NCBI GenBank assembly: GCA_910579615.1
Contig: CAJTUA010000002.1
Location: forward strand, 100,503-164,502
DNA from: an uncultured Lachnospiraceae bacterium
Lineage (GTDB): Bacteria; Bacillota; Clostridia; Lachnospirales; Lachnospiraceae
Length of the DNA: 64,000 nucleotides
Reading direction: 5' to 3'
Shown here in pieces: positions 27,670 to 37,048 of the stretch. Made by a program: the position numbers and the translations under genes. The first letter of the stretch is position 1. Each line of letters opens with the position of its first letter. The notes under the pieces are model-generated. The model saw only the letters and a list, made by a program, of their open reading frames with translations. It was not told where the DNA came from and did no database searches.

Positions 27670-29127
27670 ATGGACAATAAAAACCTAAAAAGAAAATCTG
27701 TGCGTGCGGGCGGATCGTCGAAGGGGGCGGTCCTGTTCGTTCTGTTTCTGGCAGCAATCATGATTTTGACGGTTGCTGCTTTTCGTGTTGCCGCAGATGG
27801 CAAAAAACCAGTGAATACCCATACGCCGACCGCAACGCCCGTGCCGACGAAGGCGGCGGATATCCGGGATACAAAGCGTGTCACGGCAATCATGGAACGG
27901 GTGGATATGGAAACGAAAACCTTACAGCTTTACAGTGTGCAGGACCAGGCGGTTCTGTGGCTTTCCTACGAGAGCCGGACGAATATTGTGGACAAGTATG
28001 GGCTTGTGATTGTGGCAGGGCAGCTTTCGCCGGGGGATATTCTGGAAGTGGAATACGAGACGCAGGGCAGTATGGCGGTTTCCGTTGCGGTCTCGGACGA
28101 CGTATGGGAACACCCGTATCAGACAGGGCTTACCGTCGGTACCGAAAGGCAGATGCTGACGGCAGGGGGGCGGAATTTTATTTATTCGGACGCGCTGCAT
28201 ATCTACAGCAACGGCGTGGAGGAGGAGCTTTCGTATATTTTAAAGGAGGACAGCATCACGCTGCGCGGGATTGGGAGTGAGGTGTACGTGATTTTGCTCG
28301 AACGCGGACATGGCTACCTCACGCTTAAGGAAGAACAGGATTATGTTGGCGGGAGCATTCTTGCCAACAATCAGTACATTTCACAGATAACGGATGATTT
28401 CATGCTGACTTTAAAAGAGGGCACATACGACATCACGGTGGAAAATGATGACCTCAGGGCAACGATTCCGGTAACGATTGCAAGGGACCAGACGACAGTG
28501 CTTGATTTGACGGAATATGTCAGGGTGCCGGATCCGGTTGGCCAGGTGACGTTTAAGATACAGCCGGCAGGCGCGGTTTTGTGGATTAATGATGAGAACA
28601 GGTTTTACGGGGAGCCAGTGAAGCTTGCCTACGGGGTCTATAAAATCCGGGTCGAATCCGGCGGTTATGTTCCGTATGAGGGGCTGCTTCGCGTGGAGGG
28701 CGCAGCCTCGGAGCTGGCGATTTCACTGCCGGAAGCTCCGGTTGCCACCCCAACCTTAGCAGGGGAATTGACCCCGACACCGACCCCGGCAGACGGAACA
28801 GGCACGGGAAATGATGGGAGCGGGGGAAATGTCGGCGGCGGCACATCTCCGGGGGATTCGCAGGACAATACATCCGAGCAGAACCCAAATGGGGATGGTT
28901 CCTATCCGGTGGACGAGGAACACCATATCATTATTTATTCGGATGACGAGGTCGAAATTTATCTGGACGGCGACTATATGGGCGTGACGGAGGACGGAAA
29001 GGCGGAATTTGAGAAATTCATCGGAACATTTGAGCTGGAGCTTGTGCTCGGCGAGGAATCGAAGAGCTATATCATCCAGGTGGACGATGACGGCGAAGAC
29101 TTCATATTCCGTCGGTATTTCGAATAA
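27670..29127 (+). CDS. Membrane-anchored PEGA-domain protein
   Basis: 485 residues. A basic N-terminus, one membrane segment (about 20-40), a short Thr/Pro spacer and a large outer region. PEGA-like modules are visible twice: around residues 295-350 (VTFKIQPAGAVLWINDE, then VYKIRVESGGYVPYEG) and at the C-terminus (VEIYLDGDYMGVTEDGKAEF). A Gly/Thr/Pro-rich linker (about 360-415) joins them. PEGA domains are surface modules; no enzymatic motif is seen. Confidence 0.8.
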   Translation: MDNKNLKRKSVRAGGSSKGAVLFVLFLAAIMILTVAAFRVAADGKKPVNTHTPTATPVPTKAADIRDTKRVTAIMERVDMETKTLQLYSVQDQAVLWLSYESRTNIVDKYGLVIVAGQLSPGDILEVEYETQGSMAVSVAVSDDVWEHPYQTGLTVGTERQMLTAGGRNFIYSDALHIYSNGVEEELSYILKEDSITLRGIGSEVYVILLERGHGYLTLKEEQDYVGGSILANNQYISQITDDFMLTLKEGTYDITVENDDLRATIPVTIARDQTTVLDLTEYVRVPDPVGQVTFKIQPAGAVLWINDENRFYGEPVKLAYGVYKIRVESGGYVPYEGLLRVEGAASELAISLPEAPVATPTLAGELTPTPTPADGTGTGNDGSGGNVGGGTSPGDSQDNTSEQNPNGDGSYPVDEEHHIIIYSDDEVEIYLDGDYMGVTEDGKAEFEKFIGTFELELVLGEESKSYIIQVDDDGEDFIFRRYFE

Positions 29128-29128
29128 T

Positions 29129-29247
29129 GGAACTCAAAAAACAGTATACGCCCGGACAGCGCCCCCGAGGAATTTTTCGGAGAGAAGCGGAGAAAAATTC
29201 CTCTGCCATTGAATGGGTGCGGGGAGGGCGTATACGGAACTCAAAAT
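29129..29247 (+). repeat. Dispersed two-stem element upstream of the HAD phosphatase gene
   Basis: It fills the gap between the PEGA stop and the next ribosome site. Outer stem GTATACGCCC (29144-29153) with GGGCGTATAC (29226-29235), perfect; inner stem GAGGAATTTTTC with GAAAAATTCCTC, perfect; loop GGAGAGAAGCGGA; both ends carry GGAACTCAAAA. Confidence 0.85.
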
Positions 29248-29258
29248 AGGAGAAAGCA

Positions 29259-29927
29259 ATGGAATATCAATATTTGTTGTTTGATTTGGATGGAACACTG
29301 ACCGACCCGAAAGAGGGAATTACAAGATGCTTCCAGTATGCGCTTGAGAGTTTCGGGATTCATGCGCCAGAAGCGGATAAGCTGACCTGGGTGATTGGAC
29401 CGCCGCTTGTGGACAGCTTTATGGAGGGCTACGGTTTTACATTGGAGCAGGCAAAACAGGGAACGGCGAAGTACCGGGAGCGCTATACGCCGATTGGATG
29501 GAAGGAAAACGAGGCATATCCGGGGATTGCACAGGCGCTTCGGACGCTTAAGGAAGCAGGTTTTATCCTGGCGACAGCAACCTCGAAGCCGGAGGATATG
29601 GCGAGGAAGATATTGGAGCATTTTGGCCTGTTGGAATATTTTTCCTTTGTCGGCGGGGCATCTCTGGATTTGTCGCGCTGCGGGAAAGCGGATGTGATAC
29701 GGTATACATTGGATAATCTTGGGGTAAAAGACTGCGGAAAGGTTTTGATGGTCGGTGACCGCAAATATGATGTAGAGGGCGCAAAGGAGTTCGGGATACC
29801 GTGCCTTGGGGTGCTCTATGGCTACGGGGACCGGGAGGAATTGACGCAGGCGGGGGCAGCTGCGCTTGTGGAGGATACGGAGGAGCTTTGTGCATGGTGT
29901 ATGGCGCACCGGGCAGGGGGGTTGTAA
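29259..29927 (+). CDS. HAD-family phosphatase (phosphoglycolate phosphatase type)
   Basis: 222 residues. HAD motif I is FDLDGTLTDP, motif II is ATATSKP, and motifs III/IV are the lysine in RCGKADVI and VGDRKYDVEGAKEFG. The helical cap inserted after motif I is of the Gph/PGP kind. It dephosphorylates a small phosphorylated metabolite; the substrate is not certain. The ribosome site AGGAGAA abuts the structured element upstream. Confidence 0.88.
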   Translation: MEYQYLLFDLDGTLTDPKEGITRCFQYALESFGIHAPEADKLTWVIGPPLVDSFMEGYGFTLEQAKQGTAKYRERYTPIGWKENEAYPGIAQALRTLKEAGFILATATSKPEDMARKILEHFGLLEYFSFVGGASLDLSRCGKADVIRYTLDNLGVKDCGKVLMVGDRKYDVEGAKEFGIPCLGVLYGYGDREELTQAGAAALVEDTEELCAWCMAHRAGGL

Positions 29928-29990
29928 AATAAACAATATACTCCATTTCTGACCGGATGGGGTACGGGAATACATTAAGGAGGAAAAAAC

Positions 29991-31847
29991 ATGCTAGGAC
30001 CATTATTGAAGGATGTTTGTGCTACGGATTCTATGGAAGCAGAAATTTTGCTGGAAGGGACTTCATGCAGCACGGGGATGTTTAAAAAATACGGGAGGGG
30101 GGCAAAACAGCCGGAGAAGCTTTTGGGGGATGCGCTCTGGCAGCGTACAGGGAAATCCATGGAAAAATTTCAGGTTTTTCTGGAGCAGGATGAGTATTGG
30201 CTGGGGAGTGGCCGCGCTGAAATACAAAGCTCTTTGCGGAAGGGGGATATTGCCGGCGCAGAGGAAGCCCTGTGTGCCTATGAGAAGACAGAAGGAACAG
30301 ACAGACCGCAACACCGCCAGTTCATTTGCCTGCAGCGCGCGGAGCTTTACCGGCGCGAGGAGAAACCCCATGAAGAACAGATGTCCATTGTGCGGGAAGG
30401 CTTGGCTTATACAATCCACTGCCCCCTTTTGCCGGAAATTCTGAAAACGCACCGTTTTGGTATGCTTGAATTGCTTTTGTTGGAGCGGTATGCTTTTCTT
30501 TTGGAACAGGAAATGATGGAAGAAGCAGTGCGTTGGTATGTGGAATTGGAAGTTTACCTGACACTGACGCAAGGGGAGGGTATGGAGATTGACCATGCAG
30601 ACCAATATCGCCTGTTGCCGCCGGTACTCTACCATCACGCAGTTTGGGCGGTGAAAGTGGGATTTTTTAAACAGGCGTTGGGGATGCTGACGGATGGACT
30701 CCGGATGCTTAGTGAACGCCACGCTTTTCTTGCACTTTTTATCCGGATGGAGGAGCTAAAGCTTGAGATATTGCCGGAGCTCGGAATGGAGGTTCCGGCG
30801 TGGGAAGCGGAATGTCTGAGGTTATTGAAAGAAATGGTGCAAAAGTGCAATCCTGCGTGGATGGAGAACATATACCCGGATTACCCGGAATTGTCATTGT
30901 ACTGTGTCAATGATGCCCTGCGGGAGCGGCGGTTGGCATGGGGCAAAACCATAAAAGATATCGCAGGAGAGTTTGACACGCGCACAATCAAGGCGGTTGA
31001 GAGCGGGAAACGAATGCCGCAGACAGCTACAAAAAATGCGCTGTTTCAGGAGTTTCGGCTTTCTACATACAAATATGGGGGGAGTATGGTTACAAGGCGC
31101 TATTCGGACTTTCGGGAGAGTGCAAAGATGATGAAACATAATTACAGAAAAGAGTATGAACAGGCGGAGCAGATTTATAAGAAGTTGATAAAAGGATTGA
31201 AGAAAGAGGAAGTGATAAATGCGCAATTTACAGATTACTGGGATATCCGGCTGCGCTATGGAAAAAATCAAATAGAAAGAGAACAATACCGGAAGGAACT
31301 GTGGGAATTGCTGGAGAGGACCCTGCCAAAGCACAAAGAGATAAAGGTGGATTGTGTCTTGACGGAGTATGAGCGGGATATTTTGGAAGCGTTGGCCTGG
31401 ACGGTAAATCTCAAGGATGAGGATATTGTATATGTAGAAGAAATACTTGATACGCAGTATCGGAAGTTTCAGGACGATGGTGCGTTGGTTTGCTTTTTCC
31501 CGGAATATTATGCAACACTCGCCTATTGCTTGGGACGGATAGCAAGGCTTAGGCGGGATTATGAAAAAGCAGAAAATATACTTGATGATATGCTGGGGCA
31601 GCTTTACTTTCTGCAGAATGACTTTCGCTTGGAAAGTCTTTTTATCCAACGCTTCCAATTACATAACGATATAAGAGAAGCGCAGGGGTTGTCCCCTGCG
31701 CAGGATGGTGATGAATTTTTTCAGGATATACGGTACGCATATGCAATCAATAAATTGTATTTGCGTGATATTGTTGGTATGGATTATATTGAAAAATTTA
31801 TTGAAAAGAATTTCAAAAACAAAAACGCTATTTGTGATTTGTTTTAA
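29991..31847 (+). CDS. Large Xre/TPR regulator (RRNPP-like)
   Basis: 618 residues. The N-terminus (about 1-65, with CSTGMFKKYGRGAKQPEKLL) looks like a degenerate Xre helix-turn-helix. A second one lies near 305-345 (KTIKDIAGEFDTRTIKAVESGKRMPQ region). Between and after them are helical pairs that fit tetratricopeptide repeats. This resembles peptide-sensing Rgg/PlcR-type regulators. The ATG has an AGGAGGAA site. Its stop is 3 bp from the stop of a small exported peptide gene on the other strand, a common place for a cognate signal peptide. The family assignment is by architecture only. Confidence 0.65.
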   Translation: MLGPLLKDVCATDSMEAEILLEGTSCSTGMFKKYGRGAKQPEKLLGDALWQRTGKSMEKFQVFLEQDEYWLGSGRAEIQSSLRKGDIAGAEEALCAYEKTEGTDRPQHRQFICLQRAELYRREEKPHEEQMSIVREGLAYTIHCPLLPEILKTHRFGMLELLLLERYAFLLEQEMMEEAVRWYVELEVYLTLTQGEGMEIDHADQYRLLPPVLYHHAVWAVKVGFFKQALGMLTDGLRMLSERHAFLALFIRMEELKLEILPELGMEVPAWEAECLRLLKEMVQKCNPAWMENIYPDYPELSLYCVNDALRERRLAWGKTIKDIAGEFDTRTIKAVESGKRMPQTATKNALFQEFRLSTYKYGGSMVTRRYSDFRESAKMMKHNYRKEYEQAEQIYKKLIKGLKKEEVINAQFTDYWDIRLRYGKNQIEREQYRKELWELLERTLPKHKEIKVDCVLTEYERDILEALAWTVNLKDEDIVYVEEILDTQYRKFQDDGALVCFFPEYYATLAYCLGRIARLRRDYEKAENILDDMLGQLYFLQNDFRLESLFIQRFQLHNDIREAQGLSPAQDGDEFFQDIRYAYAINKLYLRDIVGMDYIEKFIEKNFKNKNAICDLF

Positions 31848-31850
31848 AAT

Positions 31851-32033
31851 CTATTCCATGGGAATTGTTTCCATCGGAAAAGGTCTTTCATCATCTTCAT
31901 CACCACAGACCGAGTATTCCGAAGGCATTCCCGGTTTTGGCAGCTCCGGTACAACTGCTGTTATGGAAATGGTAACAGCCAGAGAAGCGGCAAGGCATTT
32001 TGTGTACTTTTTTAAACTTTGTAAGATTTTCAT
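31851..32033 (-). CDS. Small exported peptide, candidate signal precursor
   Basis: 60 residues. A basic start (MKILQSLKKYTK), a hydrophobic signal segment (CLAASLAVTISITAVV) and a short acidic/proline-rich tail (SEYSVCGDEDDERPFPME). GGAGG lies 10 nt before the ATG, and a near-consensus promoter is at 32097-32125. It converges on the Xre/TPR regulator gene with 3 bp between stops. Precursor of a secreted signal is the inference; no processing site can be proved from sequence. Confidence 0.6.
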   Translation of the reverse strand: MKILQSLKKYTKCLAASLAVTISITAVVPELPKPGMPSEYSVCGDEDDERPFPMETIPME

Positions 32034-32096
32034 ATGGATTTGTCCTCCAGTCTTTGATTTTTTTATACCGGGGCAAGGCTGCCCTGTATGAAAAGT

Positions 32097-32125
32097 ACTA
32101 TACAAAGAAGGGATTTCCTTGTCAA
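32097..32125 (-). promoter_or_regulatory. Strong promoter of the small peptide gene
   Basis: Minus strand TTGACA (32120-32125), exactly 17 nt, TATAGT (32097-32102). The -35 overlaps the left arm of the palindrome at 32123-32175. Confidence 0.85.
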
Positions 32126-32175
32126 GCAAAAATGGGTACCTAAATTTAAAAAAATTAGGTACCCATTTTTGCTTG
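32123..32175. repeat. 21-bp perfect inverted repeat between divergent promoters
   Basis: Arms 32123-32143 and 32155-32175 are exact complements (core AATGGGTACCTAA / TTAGGTACCCATT), with an 11-nt AT loop. Each arm touches the -35 of one of the two divergent promoters, so it can serve as an operator; it is too long for a simple terminator and lacks a clear U-tract. Confidence 0.8.
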
Positions 32176-32200
32176 CACTGAAATGAGGATGTGATATAAT
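32173..32200 (+). promoter_or_regulatory. Extended -10 promoter pointing into the decayed IS region
   Basis: TTGCAC (32173-32178), 16 nt, TATAAT (32195-32200) with extended TG. About 38 bp around it are nearly repeated at 37577-37611. No ORF follows. Confidence 0.65.
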
Positions 32201-32624
32201 GGGCATAGGTTGTAAGATGTATCCAGAAAATGGAATATGGGTATGGTATCTTGGTGCTATACTTTGGTTTTGTGATTTGGACATTGGGCAACCAATCATT
32301 GTACTTTTCGTAGGGAGCTGCAGCACCTGAGAAAAAAGTAGGGGATTCTCTGTATGTCTGTATGGAACGAATTCCTGATATGGAAACTAGTTAACCTATT
32401 GAATGAACAAAACTCAGTACCAATTGGAAAGATAGTACGGAAAAGACTTTGTTGTACTTCTGGAAATTGGGAAAAAATAATCTCTCGGAATCCTGAGTGA
32501 TTATATCCAGCACGGCTGGTAAGGAACATTGAAAAGTGAATATTATCCGAAATGAATAAAAATAAGCATGAGAAACAAACATAACTGTCGCTATGCCTTA
32601 AAAAGGTGTATAATAATCATAGGA
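32201..32624. other. Region without a gene
   Basis: About 420 bp after the promoter. All frames are broken; no RNA or clear repeat seen. Probably the remains of a gene displaced by the insertion sequence that follows. Confidence 0.4.
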
Positions 32625-33790
32625 TTATGCCACTTCTAAAATCAACTTTCGCAGGGCTGATTCAAAGGGCAGATCCCATGCATCAAGATGTTGCAGCATC
32701 ATGATGCTATAGAGGCGGCAGTACCACATCTTAGTAGAGCGGTGTCTGCCGTTTTCTAATAGGAAATCATATTTCTCACGTTTATTGGAACGTTCTGCAG
32801 AAGTTCTTGCATTAAATTCCGTTTTCCATTCGTCACTGTCACGCGGTGGTATGTTGATTCATCTGGGATTGTCCTTTGTGGCAAGGTGGACGGTTCTTCC
32901 GTACTTGGAATCAGAGCAGGGATGCCCGCAGGAGCAGCCGTATTTTCTGTTTGCGAGGGGACAGCGGTATTTGATTCTGTTTTTAGCAGGTTCGGAACCA
33001 TCATGATTCATTCGACGAACTTCTTTGCAGACAGGAACCCCATCCGATGTCGCAATCAGGCTAGGAAAGTAGCGGCCACAGGAACAGTCATTGATTCCTT
33101 TGGAGGCACAACCACAACCCCGGTGCTTTCGTTCTCTTGCAGAAGTAACAAAAGGGATACCGTCACTGGCAAGAGCCAGCGAACCAGGATGAATAAGCTG
33201 TTTCGAAACAGACTACCGAAGGAATTCCTGATGAAAAAGGTCAAACAGGGAACCATAAGGCTGTCTAGAAATGGGGAAAGAAGTATTTTCCAGTTCCTGT
33301 AAGAGTTGCTCGACAGAGATTTTTTCAACAGATTTTGCTTTGGTCCCTTTTGCAGAAGGCTTTTTAACAGAAGCCTTAATGGGATGGATATGGGGGGACA
33401 GGTTATCTTCATCAGAATCCCAGAGACGGTTCAAAAAATCATAGAAAGTGCCAACACCGGGGGTATCACCGAATTCAAAACCGCTGAGAACCGCATAAAG
33501 GGGGTTAATCTTTAGTTGTGCCGCCCACTCTGTCAGGGAAGTAACTTTAAAATCCAGGGACAGCAGATAAAAACGGTGCATGCAGAAAGGGGTTCTTGGC
33601 TTAGGACCAAAGACGGAATATCTGTTTCTTAGTTTTTCGTTGGTATAGGAAAGGTCAAGATTCCAAAAACGGTCAATGATGTCCATATAGAGCGTGCAAT
33701 GGAATCGGGGTTAGGGTAATATTTACGAAGATTTTCAACAACAAAGTTTTGGTAGTCGGAATGACTGCCACAGTTAACAGGTAACAAATA
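32625..33790 (-). pseudogene. Decayed DDE-type transposase
   Basis: Fragments in different frames form one protein on the minus strand: SDYQNFVVENLRKYYPNP, then 33686-33213 (DRFWNLDLSYTNEKLR ... GDTPGVGTFYDFLNRLWD ... PYGSLFDLFHQEFL), then after a stop and frameshifts a Cys-rich stretch (RKHRGCGCASKGINDCSCGR, CGHPCSDSKYGRTVHLAT), ending in WYCRLYSIMMLQHLDAWD and a stop at 32625-32627. The pattern is of a transposase with a zinc-ribbon-like insert; I cannot name the IS family. Not functional. Confidence 0.75.
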
Positions 33791-33851
33791 AAACCGCCTA
33801 CAATCGAAAAATATGTCTTATAAATAATGGCGCGAAGCGCCGCATTTTTCG

Positions 33852-34025
33852 ATGGATTTGTCAAGTGTTTTTGACAAAAAAGTGGGGGATTTTATAAAAA
33901 AGGAATCTGAAAGCCTTATATTTACTGGCTTCAAGATTCCGAGAGATTATGAGAATACAATGGATGAATTTAAAAAAGAGAAAATAAAGGTTGTCATCAG
34001 TAAAACAGAAATACGGCGTATGTAG
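33852..34025 (+). CDS. Short ORF of unknown nature
   Basis: 57 codons, charged and helical (DKKVGDFIKKESESL, NTMDEFKKEKIKVVISK). No clear ribosome site. It lies between two transposase remnants and ends at the edge of the second; it may be an orphan gene fragment. Confidence 0.3.
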   Translation: MDLSSVFDKKVGDFIKKESESLIFTGFKIPRDYENTMDEFKKEKIKVVISKTEIRRM

Positions 34026-34440
34026 GTGCGGAATAAGGGGCTTGTAAAAATCGATACGGATGTTCTCTGCATCGACAGTACAAGCATCAAAGTCCACCCC
34101 GATGCTGCTGGAAACCGAAACGATGTCCCGGAAGGTCGAAAATTGATAGGTACAATTTGTTTTGAGGATAATCATTTTCTCCTGATGGACAGGGCATATG
34201 AAGATGACAAGCCCCGTGCTTTCGCTACAAAACAGGGGTTTATTCCAGTTATTCTACCAAAGAAAAAACGGAGAGAGCCATGGGATTATGACAGAGAACT
34301 TTATAAGTGTCGCAACGAAGTGGAACGCTATTTTTAAGGTTAAAACGTTTCCGGAAAGTTTTTACCCGTTATGATAAGCTTAGTTCTGTTTCCCTTTCCG
34401 TGATTATGCTTGCCATGATTTTTGATGCTATTTTTATGTG
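34026..34440 (+). pseudogene. IS5-type transposase, C-terminal remnant
   Basis: The visible part has DSTSIKVHPDAAG (catalytic Asp), LMDRAYEDDKPRAF and KCRNEVERYF (catalytic Glu region), then a 1-nt deletion. The next frame completes the family end (RLKRFRKVFTRYDKLSS to IFM, stop at 34438-34440). The N-terminal half is gone. Non-functional. Confidence 0.8.
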
Positions 34441-34498
34441 AACAAGCTCTAAAAACTTAAAACATTTTGGGGATCACCACCAAAGGTTAGGAGGGTAA

Positions 34499-35557
34499 AT
34501 GAAAAGTTTAAAACTATGGTCTGCAATGCTTGCAGCCGCATTAATCGTAACTACACCTACAGTAAACACTCTTGCTGCTGATGGCTTCTACACGGAGGGC
34601 AGCCCTGAACTAAGTTCCATTTCTGGAAATGTCGTGGCAATTTCAGTAGAAAACACAAATATTGCCATTGACACAGTAGGTGCTTCTGTATTTTTGGAAG
34701 TGACTGGAACATTGGACACAGGAGAAATCATAGATTTAACCGATTACGTAGACTACACAAGCAACGACACAAATATCGTATTTCCATACCGCAGTAGAAT
34801 CTTAGCAAAAGGAGTTGGCGAAACAAATGTAACTATTTCGTATGAAGATTTAGAAATTAGTCTTGATGTATCTGTACAAGCACCAATGGTAATTCCTGAT
34901 AACATTCCTGCTCCATTGGCAAGCAATGTTGATATTTCCATTGCTTCTGGTATGGTATTCTGCACATGGATGCCTCGTAAAGTTGTAAAGAGTTGGGTTG
35001 ACAGTAATGACAAGACATACCAAGAATATTATCCAGGCACGAATTATACTGGTGTATTGTACACTCAAAATGATTGGAATACAAAAGAAGAATTTTTAGC
35101 CGGGCTGTCGGATGATTCGTTTTATGTGCCATTGCAAAGACCAAATATGTCTAAAGAATTTACGCAACCAAAATACGGAAATGATTGCTCAGGTTTTTTA
35201 TCTCGTGCATGGAAGCTTAGTTCGAGACATACTACAAAATCCTTTAAAGACGGAATTGCCAACGGAACTTTTGAAAAGGTTGGTGGATATAATGTCGAAG
35301 ATGCATTCACCAATGATGTAACAAGGACAAGATTAATGGAACACCTACTCAGGTCTTATCCATTTTTGCAACAGGGTGATGCTGTTGTTCACCGCAATAA
35401 TGGAGATACAAAAGGGCACACGTTTATGATTTACATAAATGATTCTGCTAACAAACAAGTTTATGCTTTTGAACAAACAAATCCAAAAGCGGAACTAACT
35501 GTTTGGAGCTATACTGACTTAGCAACCCACCTTTATCTTCCGTTCAGAAAAAAATAA
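34499..35557 (+). CDS. Secreted NlpC/P60-like cysteine hydrolase with Ig-like domain
   Basis: 352 residues. A signal peptide ends near TVNTLAADG, a bacterial Ig-like domain (about 45-130, with ILAKGVGETNVTISYED) follows, then a C-terminal catalytic domain in which YGNDCSGFLSRAW supplies Cys and KGHTFMIYIN supplies His, as in NlpC/P60 or CHAP-like amidases and endopeptidases. Possible substrate: peptidoglycan. ATG follows AGGAGGG. AT-rich and next to decayed transposases, which suggests transfer. Confidence 0.75.
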   Translation: MKSLKLWSAMLAAALIVTTPTVNTLAADGFYTEGSPELSSISGNVVAISVENTNIAIDTVGASVFLEVTGTLDTGEIIDLTDYVDYTSNDTNIVFPYRSRILAKGVGETNVTISYEDLEISLDVSVQAPMVIPDNIPAPLASNVDISIASGMVFCTWMPRKVVKSWVDSNDKTYQEYYPGTNYTGVLYTQNDWNTKEEFLAGLSDDSFYVPLQRPNMSKEFTQPKYGNDCSGFLSRAWKLSSRHTTKSFKDGIANGTFEKVGGYNVEDAFTNDVTRTRLMEHLLRSYPFLQQGDAVVHRNNGDTKGHTFMIYINDSANKQVYAFEQTNPKAELTVWSYTDLATHLYLPFRKK

Positions 35558-35573
35558 TATAATTTCCTAAATA

Positions 35574-35618
35574 AAAAAATTCCCCAAAATAATCAGCAAA
35601 CTTGATTATTTTGGGGAA
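35574..35618 (-). terminator. Terminator-like inverted repeat after the NlpC-like gene
   Basis: Perfect 16-bp arms TTCCCCAAAATAATCA and TGATTATTTTGGGGAA. The U-run is better on the minus strand (seven T) than on the plus, where the flanking gene is transcribed; it may act in both directions. Confidence 0.65.
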
Positions 35619-35730
35619 ATTACTGCTTTGTATACAGTACACTTTTACAATGGTATTGACATTTTTTCAGAGATAATATAGAATTAAAATGCATCCTATT
35701 ACAACTTTGATATAAGGAGATCCTACTATC

Positions 35731-36768
35731 ATGAAAAAAACTACATTTTTATCTTTTTTACTTTTTTTACTCCTGACTGCCTGTGGACAAAAACAATCCC
35801 AGATGCCGTCCGCAATTATGGCTTCCCAGCTACCCATCATGAATGAAACCAACCCACAACCAACTGTAAAGATTACCACACCGCCTGCAACTTCTGAGAC
35901 AGCGACACCATCCTTGAGCCAGGAGGGTTCGGTTGCTTCAAGCATAAACAGCCAAATTGAAACAGAATGCGTTGCCATCATTTTGCGCCGCCAGTTCGTA
36001 TTTTCCTGTAACCTGCCCCAAAATTGGGATTACAGCATCTACCCGCAATATTCCAAAGACTATTATGAATACACTGGAGAAAGGGATGAATCGATGTATG
36101 TATATTTTTTCTACAGTGAGACTGACCCTGCCGCATGTATTTCCCTGATGCATGAAAGCATATCATCGGAAGGAGCAAAAGGTTATACCTTTGCTGATGG
36201 CGTCACCGGGCTGCGCAAGGTGATTGACGATAAAGACGTTTACGAAGAATTCCTCTACCATCCCGTAAGCGGATACCGCATAACTCTCTCCACTTCAAAG
36301 GCAGATTATCTGGCACATGAGGGAGAATTGCGCACGTTTCTGGACAGTGTTGCATTTGGTGCGGACCGGATTTCCATCAATGCCTCAAAGGATAATGACA
36401 AGCCATACCATCTGCATCTTCAGAATGAATATTTGCAGGCGGAAATGACCATCAAACGGGATATCGCATCAAAAGCAGTATGGGAACTTGAGAACGCCAG
36501 CTTTGTCTTTCGCAGACTCGAACTCTCCCCGGACGGATCGGATACAAAATTATTTCTTATCCCTGACAATTTCCTGTTTGAAAAAGATTCCCGAACCTGG
36601 GAACGGTGCAAATTAGAATCTGGCATAACCGCATACCGCGCGCCTTTTGAGGAAGATGGGCAAAGCGGCATGGAATATAAACTGCTGCGCCTTGGCTGTA
36701 CCATCAAGATATATAATGAAGAAACAGAACAAATACGAGAACTTTTAAATTCTATTGTCATCCGGTAA
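35731..36768 (+). CDS. Lipoprotein of unknown function
   Basis: 345 residues. A textbook lipoprotein signal (MKKTTFLSFLLFLLLTACG, lipobox LTAC), a Thr/Pro/Ser-rich spacer to about residue 70, then two globular parts I do not recognise (about 80-210 and 215-340). Ribosome site AAGGAGA. First of a series of lipoprotein genes running to 42.4 kb. Confidence 0.75.
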   Translation: MKKTTFLSFLLFLLLTACGQKQSQMPSAIMASQLPIMNETNPQPTVKITTPPATSETATPSLSQEGSVASSINSQIETECVAIILRRQFVFSCNLPQNWDYSIYPQYSKDYYEYTGERDESMYVYFFYSETDPAACISLMHESISSEGAKGYTFADGVTGLRKVIDDKDVYEEFLYHPVSGYRITLSTSKADYLAHEGELRTFLDSVAFGADRISINASKDNDKPYHLHLQNEYLQAEMTIKRDIASKAVWELENASFVFRRLELSPDGSDTKLFLIPDNFLFEKDSRTWERCKLESGITAYRAPFEEDGQSGMEYKLLRLGCTIKIYNEETEQIRELLNSIVIR

Positions 36769-36801
36769 ACAAGGCGTTTGTAATTGATATCAGGAGGAAG
36801 A

Positions 36802-37020
36802 ATGATGGGAAAGCGATGTTTCATCTCGGAAATCATTTTCCTCCTTTTTCTGTGCTGTAGTTGCGGCAAGGCGGGGGAAAAGGAACGGGGAAATTGCGTT
36901 TACCGTAGATGAGGATGTTTATTTGGAAGGGTTTTATGAAATGCTGGACGGGAAGAAGGATGGAGGAATATATCCGTGGCACCGAGCGCAGGCTGAGGAT
37001 TTATTTTGGGGAGTAGTGAT
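36802..37020 (+). pseudogene. Broken lipoprotein gene, 5' part
   Basis: Good CAGGAGGA site, ATG 36802, signal and lipobox (FLLFLCCSCGKAG), then a premature stop at 36910 after a frameshift; the original frame continues as FTVDEDVYLEGFYEMLDG. The remainder is interrupted near the foldback element at 37049. Confidence 0.6.
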
Positions 37021-37048
37021 TTTGGGGTGACAGAAAAAATGAAGGGAT

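Noticed and set aside
33056..33412. A 118-residue minus-strand ORF overlapping the transposase.
   Set aside because: It is another frame of the decayed transposase; the protein-like signal lies in the neighbouring frame.
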